Assembly: GCA_024509875.1 (NCBI GenBank)
Contig: JAMPIV010021228.1
Location: 186,001 to 250,000 of the forward strand
Length of the DNA stretch: 64,000 nucleotides
Direction: 5' to 3'
From: Oreohelix idahoensis
Taxonomy: Eukaryota > Mollusca > Gastropoda > Stylommatophora > Oreohelicidae
Positions 44,476 through 56,000 of this stretch are shown here, piece by piece. Each line of letters opens with the position of its first letter. The stretch's first letter is position 1. The notes below the pieces were generated by a model, which ran no database searches, was not told the DNA's origin, and saw only the letters and a program-made list of their open reading frames with translations. The position numbers and the translations under genes were made by a program.

Positions 44476-46337
44476 GTTACCGGCACCAGGATCTGCTCAG
44501 ACTCTAAATACCATTTCAATCTGTGGTTGACTATTCGCTCCATAGTCTTCCCAACACAGCTTGTGAGACTGATTGGCCGGTAACTTGCAGCCTCGGTCTT
44601 ACATTTCCCTTTCTTTAGTATGGGTATTGTGATGGCTTCTCTCCATACTTGGGGTACCGTTCCTTTCAACCAGCTGTGGTTGAATATCTCAAGCAGTTTT
44701 GTCTTTGCTGCTGAGCTCAGATTTACTAGCATTTCGTTGCTGATTTTGTCTGGGCCGGGTGACTTTTGAAACTTAAGCTTGGAAATAGCCTTCTGTAGTT
44801 CTCCTAGTGTGATGGGTTCCCTCATTGGGGCAGGAGTATCTGTCTGTCCCATGGTTGCCAGTATTTCTTTTCTTATCTCTCTCTGATGGTCTATGTTAAT
44901 GGGTAAGTTGCTTTCTGAACTGTATCTTCTAGCAAACAAGTCTGCAGCTTGTTTTCCTCTGAAAAGTTTGCCACCTTCATCCAATGTGATAGTCTGCCTT
45001 GGTGAGGAACACTCTTCATTTAGAGACTTGACTAATCTCCAAAGTTTCCTGCCGTCTTTCTCAAGGTTCAGCGATGCCGTTTTAGTTCTCCAGCTTTTCC
45101 GTTTTTCTTCTAGCTTTGTTCTCTGAAACTCTGCTACAGCCTTTTTCCATTTGTTGTGAGTTTCAAGTGAAGGCTGAGACTCTGCGTTCTTTCTAGCCTT
45201 GTCCATAGCTTCCTGACGTTCTTGGAGTGTGCTGGACCAGTATGGTATGTAGTTACGCCGGCATCCTTTGGGAATGGTTTCTTTTGCAGCTTGTAGTATG
45301 CATCTGTTGAAGTCTTTTACCACTTCATTAATATCTCGGTTCTGTACCTTGAGGGTAGACAGCAGCGTGTTCACCTGATGCCTGAATAAACCCCAGTTGG
45401 CTTTTTTGTAGTTCCATCTTGTAATGGCTGGGCCTGTACTGAGAGTTGCACTCTGGACAGTAAGAAAGATTGGGCGATGGTCGCTTCCCCCTAGTTGATC
45501 TCCTACTTCTCTACTAATAGATCCAGCTATATCTGGTGTGGAGAAGGCAAGATCTGGTGTTGAAGTTGTGTGCCATCCTCTGGAGTAGAAGGTAGGAGTA
45601 TCTGTGGCATTATTGACTAGGATTAGGGAGTGATCATCTTGCCAAGTTTCAACCTCTTCACCTCTGTGATCCAGATGGTTATAGCCCCAGCTCTGGGAGT
45701 GGCTATTAAAGTCTCCAACTGCTATAAAGTTGGTGGCTGGTACCTGTATAGAGCTGAGACTCAGAGGTTTGTTGTTCGGACAGTAATAGTTCAGGAGTTC
45801 TATTTCCATCTTGTCTACCTTTATCTGCAGCAGCTGATATTCTGCTCCATCCATGAAGGTTTTCCTTTCGTGTGCAGGAATGTTATTCCTTACAAGAGTA
45901 AGTACTCCTCCTTTTCGTCTATCTTTTCTGTCGGATCTGAAGCATTGATATCCCCTTATTTTAAAGGTTTGATCTGCTTTCAAGTGAGTCTCTTGGATAC
46001 AGCAAACACTGACTTGCTTCTCATACAAGATGTTTTCCAGCTCTGTCTTTTTGCTGTATCCAGCCTGCTTGCTGTTCACTCCCTCTGCATTCCAGTGCAT
46101 TATGACAAGTGGCACTCTGGGTTTCTCTTTTTCTGTTTTGTTTTGGTCAGTAGTTCTCCTCCGCCGTCTGCTGACTCCACAAGACGGTCTAGAGGGTCCT
46201 CCAGTAGCTGAGGGTGGGCTCTGTCGAGGCTCAGAGCCCGGCACTGCACCTGCCTGGTGGAGCTCCACAGGGCGAGCACCAGAACGAGATTTATTTGACG
46301 GTGTACTCTCCATAGAAAAAAAAAAAGCGAGTTGCAT
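44463..46337 (-). pseudogene. Endonuclease and RT N-terminus of family-B element
   Basis: 624 open codons. After a Ser/Pro/Arg-rich start (SGARPVELHQAGAVPG) comes the endonuclease: MHWNAEGVNSKQ, CIQETHLKAD (catalytic-type E), FIAVGDFNSHS (D-x-N), and GSDHRPIFL (S-D-H). A charged linker follows, and then RT begins with FQKSPGPDKISNEML and ASYRPISLTSCVGKTMERI. It ends at a frameshift after ILVP. All visible endonuclease motifs are intact. No separate ORF1 with an RNA-binding domain is seen. Confidence 0.9.
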
Positions 46338-47388
46338 GATACTGTGGTTTCCGGTGCGCCTTCTGGCCCAGTATCTACGACTTTAGCACCTGCTCAACGG
46401 GAGAGTGGGCTCATCCCTAATCTGTTTATGTTCCCAGTAGTAGACTATTCGCAAGCAGCCTGGGGGTGTCACTGCTCTACGCGGACCTTGTTTACCGAGG
46501 CGGCGTCCGAGCTCGTATGGTGAAAATATGGTTGCGTTATCTTCAAAATAGCCCTGTCTTTCCCGTGGCTTTTCTGCCATCCTGCAACTTTGAGTTAGGG
46601 AGTTCTGAGCTCCAGTCTCTTTCCCAGGCGTTTTATCCTGGCCTGGGACGCATACAGAGGACCCCACTTCTGGTTCTAAGTTAGCAGTTGGGGATAGGTG
46701 GGGTAGCACACTGTGCATTCCCCGTCATCCAGGGGGCTCTCCAACTATGCAGAGCTTGCACAATGCTGTGCTCTGGTTTTGGGCTCTCCCAAGGAATCCT
46801 CACGTCCTGCACAGAGCCACTTCCAGATACCCACCACCTGCCAACCCTCCATTGTAGAAATCTCCTGCATGCGGCCATCCAGTCAAGAGCCAGTATTAAG
46901 TCTGGTGCCCAAGTGATCCCCCCAAGCTCAGTGTGCAATGCTGGGTTCTCATCATGCTGCAACACAGGGGGGATTGTGATGCTCAGCCATCTCTCTCAAT
47001 TCTGCACCGATAAGTGACATCGGGGACTTAACTGTGCCTCAGTGCTGGGAGGCCCCGTTTCCGGGTACACCACACACAGCCAATTGAGGCAACGGTCGCC
47101 GTGGGCGTGATAGACGACAAACAGTGAAGAATGAGGCAAGATAGCATTTAACCCATGAAGTGGGGGTGGATTGGTGCAGACCAGAGCATGTACCACTCGC
47201 CGGTGGGTTCTGCATCTACACCTATAGGGTTCCACCCACTCCTCAGCCCATTTAGTCTGGCCCCTCACCCAGGACCTGTCCGGCTTGGGTGACCCTGCCA
47301 GGAGTAAAACTCCCGCCGGCATAGCTCCCGGGATCATTGGGGCGCTCAAGCTCTCCAACCACGGCAAGGTAGGCTTACATGTGGAGAG
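46338..47388 (-). other. 5' UTR of family-B element
   Basis: About 1 kb, more GC-rich than its surroundings. No convincing ORF. Its diverged copy at 29295-29790 shows it is part of the family. An internal promoter would be expected here, as in other non-LTR elements, but I cannot point to one. Confidence 0.6.
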
Positions 47389-47920
47389 TCTGTCCTCCAT
47401 TATGGCACCTCTTTCAACTTTATTGAAAAAAGGTTCTCCTAATATGGTGCGCTGGTCCCAAGAATGCCAATCTTCATTGGATCAGATTAAGAATTTGTTC
47501 TCATCTCCTCCTATCTTACGACTACCATCGATTGATAAGACTTTTGTCCTTCGTAGTGATGCCTCTTCCACTGGGATCGGGGCGGCACTTATTCAGGAGT
47601 ATTCAGGAACTCTGCATCCTGTGATGTATATCTCTAGGAAATTGAATGCGGCAGAAAGGAACTATTCGGTTTTAGACAGTGAATTGTTAGCTATGGTCTG
47701 GGCCATTCTTAAGCTACAAAGATTCCTTCTAGGCGCGCATTTCATTATGGAAACCGACCAAAAAGCTCTTACAGCTATGCAGAACAAGGATTTGAAGAGC
47801 TCGAGATCTACTCGATATGCTATTGCTCTTCAACCTTTTCATTTCACGGTGCGGGCTATCCGTGGTTCGGATAATGTGATGGCGGACATACTGTCTAGAT
47901 GCCCACATGATTCCACTTAA
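47389..47920 (+). pseudogene. pol: RT connection and RNase H of second gypsy-like element
   Basis: Resumes straight after the family-B insertion: MAPLSTLLKKGSPNMVRWSQ, then RLPSIDKTFVLRSDASSTGIG (first D of RNase H), NAAERNYSVLDSELLAMVWA (E), and METDQKAL. It ends GSDNVMADILSRCP and a stop at 47918-47920. No integrase follows before the 3' LTR. Confidence 0.92.
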
Positions 47921-48673
47921 GTCTTGTGTCCTAGATTTCATGATACATTTCATTCTCATGTCTGTTCATAATATACATTAATACATATTTTCACCTTAGA
48001 TTAGTAAATTGATTGTTTTCTTTCTCTATTACTATCTTTGGTGTAATGTCGAAGGTTAAGGTTAACATAAAATAAAGGCCAAAAAAAAAATAAGAAAAGG
48101 AAAAATTTAAAAATGGCCACATATAATATTTAAATAATTTTGTAATGACTATAGTGCATTATAGCATGTTACTAATTAATGTCATTTATATTGTTCTCAG
48201 TGCACATTAGTACCAAGTACGGAGCGCTTGTGAGAACCATGATGACGCCGTACCTTACTTTTGTTCAAGAAATCGCAGCACTTATTTGTATATAATATAC
48301 TTCTAGTGTTAGATAATGTGTAAGGAATTTAACAAATTTGGTCATGTCCATCCATTACATATATTAATGGTATAACATTGTAATTTGTATATTGATATGA
48401 CTTCTTCAGATAGATTGTCATTGGTCATTGCTATGATTATATTATTGCATAATTGTTTGATAGTTATGTAATTTTTATTAGTATCGCCAGCAACTGAGGT
48501 TTCTTTGATGGTACCTTCCTGAAGATATTTTCTATTATTTGGTGAGATGATTTGATTCTCTCCGGTTGATTCTTTCATTGGCACATTAGTCATGTGTCAT
48601 GAGCTTGTGGTATCTTGCTCATTGATGTATTTTAAAAAAAGGGTCATTTTTTTATACGGGGGGTGCGGTAGTC
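47921..48673. other. Noncoding 3' region of second gypsy-like element
   Basis: AT-rich, no integrase or other domain in six frames by eye. A purine/G-rich ACGGGGGGTGCGGTAG (about 48656-48670) just before the LTR may be the polypurine tract. Confidence 0.55.
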
Positions 48674-50009
48674 TGTTGCTGTCGTTTTTGACGGAGTCAT
48701 ATAGGTAAATCTATTTAATACTTTTGTTGTAAATCTTTGTTGGTCAAAGTTGGATAATTGGGTATTAACTTCTATGACAGGTTGTTTAAAGGGTTATCTT
48801 CTCTTTCTTTCAATCGTTGTCGTTGATCTGTCTGAACGATACTCAGTTTTATGCTGTCTAGGCATGCGCAGAGTTCTGAGCGCGAACTGTGACTTCCGTC
48901 ATCTAGATTGTGATCTGGGCTGTCGGACGACGATGTCCGTTGTGTTTTCCTCTAGATCATCATGGGGATTGGAAAGTTTCGATATGACTGAAATGTCAAT
49001 GTTTTCCCCAGTGATTGTTTGTTAAAGGTGTATCCGGAAGATTCTGTATGAAGGTAAATGACATTCTTATTACTATGCCTTTGGCTGCAGAACATTTGAA
49101 ATTACCTAGCTGTCGAGTGAAGCTCACAGATTTCGAGAGACAGAATTTCTTCTTTGCTTCTAGTTCTAGCCAAATGAGACTATATGTTTTCAAGTGAACA
49201 GAAGCCTAATGATGATGATAAATTATTGTGGACGCCACAGGTTGGCGGTATATATATATATGTTTAGCATGGTTTGATCGTGCCTGCTAACAAAGGATAC
49301 ACAGCTGTCTACATATTGGGGCCCTGTATTACGGCCAATATTTTCAGCAAGAGGAAATATATCTGGCGAGCTATGCCAGTTGAATAACAGCCTTATGTAT
49401 TATTGCAATGCAATTTAGGAGCTCGTTCATTGAACGACAGAGCTAATTAAGTACCTGACGCGCTGAGTCAATGGTACGGAAGTTACATTACATATTGTAA
49501 CATTAAGACAGATGATGTTTGATGTATGATACAAGCCTTTGATTACCAGACATTTAACAGTCATTTATTATCTATGTGAAGTCCTTGATCTTGTCGATTT
49601 GACTGTCCTGTTGATGCTACTGTCAGTTTCGTAAATAAATGTTTGAAACGTGCCAGCAGTCTTCGATTCATCATTGACTACTGCATGTGAGTGTATGGGT
49701 GCATTATTGACTTTACTAAGAGCCTCAAGCATTCGTGTTTTCGCCTACACCCACACTCAGCACATCATAATACCAATATCACAGATCTACAACATGTACG
49801 CTGTTTACTGTGAGTGATCATAGTACCCCTGGCAGTGCCTCACTCTGGTGGCTGTTACATTCCTGGCCGTTACATTTCTGGTGACCTACATCGACACCGC
49901 AACATTACACAGTCCAGGTGATAAAGGACACGTTCACTCTGCCAGCTTTCACATCACTCATAAACAGTACGTTACATTTATGGTGGCCGTTACAAAACAG
50001 ACGGTTACA
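48674..50009 (+). repeat. 3' LTR of second gypsy-like element
   Basis: 1336 bp, matches 34999-36319 with about 1-2 percent differences by eye and one short extra segment near 49860. Followed by the duplicated GTCAG. Confidence 0.92.
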
Positions 50010-50014
50010 GTCAG

Positions 50015-51003
50015 GTAATGGGTCTACCTGAGATTCAGTGATAGCATTTAGTTTCTTATAGTCTATGCATAGCCTGTGTTCACCACTAGGCTTCCTTAAT
50101 AGCACCACACTTGAGCTGTAGGGAGATTCAGACTTTGAAATAATTTTCTCTTTTAAGAGAGTCAATCTCATCCTTGAGTGCTTGTCCTTTCGCATAAGGC
50201 TTAGGGTATGTCCGCATACAAACTGGTGTAGGGTCAGTAATCGTCATGTCGTACTCTAACAGATTAGTACACCCCGGCTTATCTGTGAGTACATCAGCAT
50301 GGATTTCTAACACCTCCTGAACCTTTTTCCTCTGCTCAAGAGTTAAATGTTCACTCACATTAACCAGAGCATAACTTTCTGTAGTTGTTAGGGGGTATTC
50401 CATGGAGGATATTGGTTTATCTTGCATTTCTGTTGCAATGGCCAGGGTCATGATATGTGCAACTTCTGATGCTTCCCTGTCATAATACCTTTTAAGAAGG
50501 TTGACATGATATACCTTCTCCTTTCCTTTCTTGTCAATCTTATAATTGGTCCTGGAAAGTTTTTCCAATATGACGTAGGGACCCTGCCATCAAATTTGCA
50601 ATTTATTATTGCTGCTGGGCAACAGTAACATAACTTTTTCTCCCACCTCGTTCCCTATCTTTTGCTGTTTTATTGTAGTAAGCAGCCTGCTTCCTCCTGG
50701 CCTGTCTCAAGTTATCATTGGCCAGTTTCCAACTTGTTTTCAATCGAGATGTCAACTCGTTGACGTATTGGTATGAAGAATTCACGGTTTCTTCTGCTTT
50801 TTCATCAGTCCATGTCCGCAACAATGCTTCCAGTGGACCTTTGATTGGTCGTCCAAACAACAATGTAGCTGGAGCCAATTCTGTGGAGTTATGTGGGACT
50901 TCCCTATAGGCAAATAGTGCAGAGGGTAAGTATGTGCCCCCAGCTTCAGGTTTCTCATTAGCCAACTTTCTAAGGATTGAAATGAGCGTGCCATTGAACC
51001 GCT
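50015..51003 (-). pseudogene. pol: Integrase C-terminus and RT N-terminus of Gmr1-type copy 2
   Basis: Minus strand: ANEKPEAGGTYLPSALFAYR, a GPY/F region ending in VYHVNLLKRYYDREASE, a linker, then RT starting MRTYPKPYAKGQALKDEIDS and SPYSSSVVLLRKPSGEHRL up to SQVDPLPD. It stops at the GTCAG insertion site; RT continues at 34993. Frameshifts near 50605 and 50150 break it. Confidence 0.9.
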
Positions 51004-51651
51004 CTATTGGGCGTGGTACGGGCTACAGTGATAATGTCTAGCTTGAAATATCCTGAATACTTCTTGTGTTAGCTTTCCCCTAAACTGAGAACCATTGTCA
51101 GTCAATATTTGATGTGGAAAACCTAATCGGGTGAATATTGTTAACAGTGCCTCTGCCACATGTTTTGAATCTATCGATGACATTGCTACTGCCTCTCCCC
51201 ACATAGAGCAAGTATCGACCAAGGTTAAGATATATGCATTTCTCTTCTTGGTCCTACTGAGGGGTTCAACAATATCCACGGCAACACGTTCAAAGGGTGT
51301 TCCCATAATGGGAATTTCTCCCAGTGTTGCTGGTGCAGTCCTATGTTTAGGAGCTACTCTTTGGCATTCTGGACAGGATCTCACATACCTCTTTATGTCC
51401 TTTGTGATCCCTGGCCAAAAGTAGTGACAGGCTATCCGTTGTCCAGTGGCCCCTATTCCCATATGTCCACTGAAGGGTATAGCATGTCCTAGCTTCATAA
51501 CCTGCTCCATGTATGATTTTGGCACTACAAGCTGCCCATGTCCTTTAGGTCCCGTTCCAGCTTTTCTATATAGTAGGCCATTTTTCATATATAAGTCTCC
51601 TTTCTCTGGAGGGTTATGGCTTTTAGGTAATTTGCCAAAGCAAGGCTTCAA
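51004..51651 (-). pseudogene. pol: Integrase finger and core of Gmr1-type copy 2
   Basis: H2C2 finger (GHAIPFSGHMG ... CPECQ) and the first two catalytic aspartates (VAVDIVEP, LTDNGSQF). Just before the catalytic glutamate, 13 bp present in copy 1 (from GGGAACGGTC on) are missing after SPYHAQ, shifting the frame. Elsewhere it is about 95 percent like copy 1 at protein level by eye. Confidence 0.92.
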
Positions 51652-52199
51652 TGTACTGGTCCTCTGATTTCCACTGTTTCTGTGGTTATCTGTTCAGGAC
51701 TCACCAGAGAAGAGCACACTACTGAGTCAAAGTCCAAGCCTGTGTCATATAAGCACAGTACTTGGGTGCCATTCAATGTCACTTCCTCATAGACAGGGGG
51801 AAGATGGAGGTCTTTCTGACTATCTGCCAGGTCCGTCCTTCCCTTGTTCTCTGTTGTAAGGCATGCAGCGTGATGAGGAGGGTTGTTCCGTCTGCATTCC
51901 ACAGTATTGTGGTTACTCCTTTGGCAAGATTTACACCACTTTCCTTCCTTTCTTGAAGGTTTCTTATCTGATCCTAGAGGGTTTTTGTCTTTATAATCAG
52001 TTCTGTGTTTGTTCTTGTTGGAATTGTCCCTGTGTTCATAGTTGGTATGGTTTTGTGGAGGTTTGAAGTTCTCACCCTGCTTCTTCTTATTTCCTGATAC
52101 TTCTGACTGAGCTGCTTGATATCTCTCAGCCATGGTTAAAATATCTTCCAATCTCTCTGCCCCTTGCTCCATGAGAAATTTTCTCATTTCTTGAGGCAT
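51648..52199 (-). pseudogene. gag-pol: Nucleocapsid and protease of Gmr1-type copy 2
   Basis: One frame from the SCAN-like end of capsid (MPQEMRKFLMEQGAERLEDI) through the CCHC knuckle (CKSCQRSNHNTVEC) to protease (LCLYDTGLDFDSVVC). It shows that gag and pol are one frame in this family. The protease C-terminal part and linker (about 260 bp in copy 1) are deleted after EIRGP, so it joins integrase abruptly. Confidence 0.9.
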
Positions 52200-52202
52200 G
52201 GA

Positions 52203-53028
52203 TTATCTCAGTTGTTCCATCATGACCATTTCTTTTATATCTTGACATTTTCCTAAGCTAATCCATTTTGTCAGATATGTTTCCAATCTGGCAGAAAACT
52301 GGTGGTAGTTTTCTCCTGGAAGTAGCTTAGCAGTTCGGAATGTCTTTCTATAAGATTCAGAATTCTTTTCGTACCTGACCAGTAAAGCTTGTTTTAAGAT
52401 TTCATAATTTTCCTGGTCTTCTTTTGAGAGTTTTAAATAAACATCGTATGAAACTCCCCTCAACCCCTGAGATAGTTTAAGGCTCAAATTTTCCTTTTCC
52501 AATCCATAGGTAGAGGCCAATCTCTCATATCTGTCAAGGTACGACTCAATGGCGTCGTCCTTCTCAATAAATGGATCCAGGTGGAAACTCATGGCTCAAT
52601 TTGCCGTGCTCTGGTTGGAGCTACTCTCAGAGTGAGGTGAGCTAGCACCATGATTGCTAGCTGCTCCCTGGAGTTCAAGTTCCTTTAAACATAACTCATG
52701 AGCTCTTTGTAACCTTCTTTCTTCAGCTTCAGCTTCCAACATTAGTCTCTTTTCTTCTCTTTCCAGTCTTTTGGCTTCTCTTTCTGCTTCTAAGCTTTTG
52801 GCTTCTCTCTGCTTCTAATCTTTTGGCTTCTCTCTCTGCTTCTAAGCTTTTGGCTTCTCTCTCTGCTTCTAAGCTTTTGGCTTCTCTCTTTGCTTGTAGT
52901 TTTCTGTCCTCTCTGTCCATATGTTTGTCCACTTCCTTTGTGACATACTGGATAAGATCATCACCTGTCAATCTTACGTCCTTTCCCTCTTGCATGATTG
53001 CAGATCGAAACTTAACCAAATCAGCCAT
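52203..53028 (-). pseudogene. gag: Gag N-terminal and capsid part of Gmr1-type copy 2
   Basis: Starts MADLVKFRSAIMQEGKDV. The coiled coil contains three near-identical 9-residue units EAKSLEAER, encoded by a 27-bp tandem repeat (about 52775-52885). A 2-bp loss in this repeat shifts the frame; a TGA precedes MSFHLDPFIEKDDAIES (52592), and a TAA at about 52203 interrupts MMEQLR/SMPQ. Capsid residues otherwise track copy 1 closely. Confidence 0.9.
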
Positions 53029-53301
53029 GATGCTTAGTTACCAGAGGGTATATAATTTTACTTTCACTAACCACCAACTAACTTTATTAAAATTAATTAA
53101 CTAATATGAACAAATCAAATTCTTAAAACCTTGTGAGCGTCTCATATTTACTTCGTACTCAATGGTACTATTATTACGAAAAAATTTCTAAGTTTTTAGA
53201 ATTTTTCCGAATTTTTTTTTCAAACTATTTGTGACTCAAGATAGAAGAATACATAGATAGTGGCTCAGGAAAAAAATAATATCCCGCGAAAGAGCCCCCA
53301 A

Positions 53302-53892
53302 GCAAAGACATCAACAACAGAATGAACAAAGCAAGAACAGCCTTCTTTAGTCTAAACAACATCTGGAAGTCCTCTCAGTACAGCACAAAATTAGGATTAT
53401 ATCAGAGCTGTGTGCTTTCTGTCCTTCTCTATGGCGCGGAGAGCTGGAGAGTTACAGAGAAGGAAATGTCGAAATTGTCCTCTTTTCACACAACATGCCT
53501 AAGAAAAATTCTCCGAATCTTTTGGCCTAATATCATCACCAACCAAGATCTGCTTACTCGGAGCAAGCAAGAGGACATGCACACCATCATAGCTGGCAGA
53601 CGCTGGAGCTGGGTTGGCCATGTCCTCAGAAGAGACCCCGATGCCATCACAAGAACAGCTATGCTATGGATCCCTGAAGGAAAACGAAAGAGAGGCCGAC
53701 CAAAAACAACTTGGCGGAGGACTGTGGAGGCTGAGATGCAAAGAATGAACCAGAGTTGGGGCACTGTACGAAGGATGGCCGCCGACCGAGCAAAGTGGAA
53801 TCAATTTGTTGTTGCCCTACAAGACGCCACCAGGCGTAATGGCCACTGACTGCTTTGACGGTCGGCGGCTAAGGATCAAAGAAAAAGAAGAA
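53302..53892 (+). mobile_element. 5'-truncated non-LTR insertion in the Gmr1 PBS
   Basis: 591 bp plus-strand copy flanked by GAAAGAGCCCCCAA (53288-53301 and 53893-53906). It encodes 175 open codons of an RT polyprotein C-terminus: LYQSCVLSVLLYGAESWRVT, FHTTCLRKILRIFWP, WSWVGHVLRRDPDAI, GKRKRGRPKTTWRRTVEAEM, ending AADRAKWNQFV. The stop is at 53847-53849, and an AAGAAGAA-type tail ends it. Apart from truncation it is undamaged, so it is a young insertion. Confidence 0.9.
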
Positions 53893-53906
53893 GAAAGAGC
53901 CCCCAA

Positions 53907-55647
53907 TGTAGCGAAAGGTTTTCCAAGTGTGATGATAGTAGTAGAGAAGTAGAATCACTCTCCAGAAAGTATGAAGTTCCAGTGCTCGAGAAGTACACTG
54001 GTATCACAATTGAGCTACGTCTGTGAATACTCTGAGCTGGACAATAGATTTAGGCTTCAGAAGTATACGGTGCCACTTTTGCTATAGTGGTGATAATATG
54101 TGATAATATAATTAAATTAGAAAAAGTTATCATCATCGACAGTCGTTTTAGAAACTGTTCACAGGATTTTTTAGATGGTTATACATAAAACTCACTTGTA
54201 TTAGCCATCAATCAGACACACTTGAATCCTTCAGCTCGCCCTATAACTACGGGGAACTAAGGTGTTGAAGATTGGATGACCTCTAGGCTTCAGTTAGCAG
54301 GATCAACGGTCCTCAAGTCTTTGGTTAACTCGATCAGGAACGATCATAAACTCGATCAGTAATGATCATAAAACTCGATCATAAAACCTGGAACAAAAGA
54401 TAATAGGTGGCCAAGGTGTTCCAACAATCTCACCACCCACTGCTGTTCATGAGGCGACCATGTCTTCAGAGTTTGTATATAAATGAATGAATCATGGTAG
54501 TATGTTACAGAGATAGCATGATACGATAATGTCTACTGTGCAGAATTAACAAAATACATGAATAAATCACATGTTAAGATACATGGGTACGATATAACCT
54601 TTGCCTTCCACTTATGGATGCCAAGTCACTTATGTACTTGCTGGTATGTCGTAAGCTTCCAGGCAAGAACTAGCCATGATATATTTGGCTAACCAATTAA
54701 TGGTTATGCTTCCTGACAATGCCGGTGGAGGTTATCTATGGTTAGCGTCATTCCCTTTTTATTATGTCTGATACAATCAAATCGAAAATAAAATCTGAAA
54801 TGAAATGATATTAGTCATACATATATCTTTAATAAACTTACATACCCTCTTAGGATTAATAAGCTCACGGTGAGGCTGTATTGGTTGAAGTCTATCTGCC
54901 CTGCATGCAGCGTGAAAAAAGAACTTTTCTTGCAGATACTCTCTTCCAGTTTCTCACTCTGGCTTCTGGATTTGGTGTGTGTGATTTTAAACGCGCCGCT
55001 GTGTCCTTATATTTGGGCGTCTCTCCCGTACGAGAAAGTACCGTCTGAAGTCCGATAAGCTTTTCGTTTTATCTCCTGGTTTGAGGCGATCTGTGCTTTT
55101 TTCTGTACTTGTTTTCTCTTCTTTTCACTGCACACTTACATCCTTCCTTCCTTCCTAGGTATCCTTTCATTTTCCCCATATGAAGCTTTCATTCTATCCA
55201 AGTTTTATTGAAACCCGTTTAGGCATGTATGTATAATAAATTTTTAAAGATATTTCGCTATCTTTTAGCAGATGTGATGACGATGAAAAATGTTAATTAT
55301 TTTTAAAACTGTTTATATTTGAATAATATCCTTTTGGATATCATTCAAATTCTATCTCCTCTTGTGAATTAATATAGTTTTAATAACTTTCAACCAGGCT
55401 TGCTCTTGTAGCTTTAAATTTTCTTCCCTGTTAATGCAAACTTTTAAAGTCGGCCATTCCTATATTCGCTATTTCCTCATTCTTCAATACCGTCTGGCTA
55501 AACGTAATCCACATTTTTCCGCCTCCTTCAAACTTCAAAGCAAGATCCGTCGCGTGTTATCCCTGCGCTGTGCGTGTGTGTGTGTGTGTGTGTGTTGCGT
55601 TACACATTTTTTCACAAACAAAGCAAGTGGTACCAAATCTTGCTACA
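53907..55647 (-). repeat. 5' LTR of Gmr1-type copy 2
   Basis: Plus-strand ends TGTAGCGAAAGG and CTTGCTACA. On the minus strand the next bases are TTGGGGGCTCTTTCGCGGGA, the PBS. Relative to the 3' LTR it lacks ~245 bp near 54128 and carries ~225 bp extra at about 54880-55103. Its last ~150 bp (minus orientation) align with the end of copy 1's LTR (TTGTGATACCAGT ... CTGGRACTTCA). Confidence 0.9.
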
Positions 55648-56000
55648 AGGCACATCTTCAATCCAACCTGCAAGAGCTGGAGAAGAGAGGGATGGTCATA
55701 AGCAGCTCTATAACAAAAACCATGGTGATATCACGAGAGGACAGAATGCATCAGATTAAGCTGGGAGAACATGTCCTGGAGCAGGTCAACCACTTTAATT
55801 ACCTCGGAGCTGTCAAAGACCGGAAGGGAGGCATGACAGAAGAGCTGGCTACCCGAAGGGCAGCAGCTGGAAGACTTTTTCAAGCCATAAATCGAGGATT
55901 TCTCAGCAAAAGAGAAGTCGGTAAGAAGACGAAAATGGCCGTATACCGCTCCACCAATGTCCCAATCTTGACGTATGGATGCGAGTCGTGGGCAATGACT
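55648..56000 (+). pseudogene. RT C-terminal segment of family-A copy 2
   Basis: Picks up after the LTR with AHLQSNLQ, then EELATRRAAAGRLFQAINRG, VGKKTKMAVYRSTNVPILTY and GCESWAMT, like copy 1. It is cut at 56000 by a 362-bp minus-strand fragment. Confidence 0.9.

Larger units (their letters stand above)
42421..47388 (-). mobile_element. Full-length family-B non-LTR retrotransposon (I group)
   Basis: 4968 bp on the minus strand, flanked by TCTGTCCTCC (42411-42420 and 47389-47398). The 3' end is a (GAA)n tail (+ strand TTCTTCTTCTTCTTG). It encodes endonuclease, RT and RNase H in one long region, which fits the I group (Ingi/Nimb-like). A ~1-kb 5' UTR precedes it. Two frameshifts in RT disable it. 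Truncated copies of the same family are at 9311-9700, 18689-18915 and 29295-29790. Confidence 0.9.
34999..50009 (+). mobile_element. Second gypsy-like LTR retrotransposon (15 kb with insert)
   Basis: LTRs at 34999-36319 and 48674-50009 (TGTTGCTG...GGTTACA), with the 5-bp duplication GTCAG (34994-34998 and 50010-50014) inside the Gmr1 RT codons. It encodes a long coiled-coil Gag-like protein, then the second half of RT, and RNase H. Protease, the first half of RT and integrase are absent. A family-B element sits in RT. Without that insert it is about 10 kb. Confidence 0.9.
32280..55647 (-). mobile_element. Gmr1-type LTR retrotransposon copy 2, with nested insertions
   Basis: Minus-strand element with LTRs at 53907-55647 (5') and 32280-34053 (3') and the 5-bp duplication AGGCA (32275-32279 and 55648-55652), inside a codon run that reads KSEAHLQ in family-A copy 1. 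It has the same domain order as copy 1: gag, protease, integrase, RT, RNase H. It is split at 34999-50009 by another LTR element and holds a 591-bp insertion at its PBS. Internal deletions in protease, integrase and RT make it dead. Confidence 0.92.
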
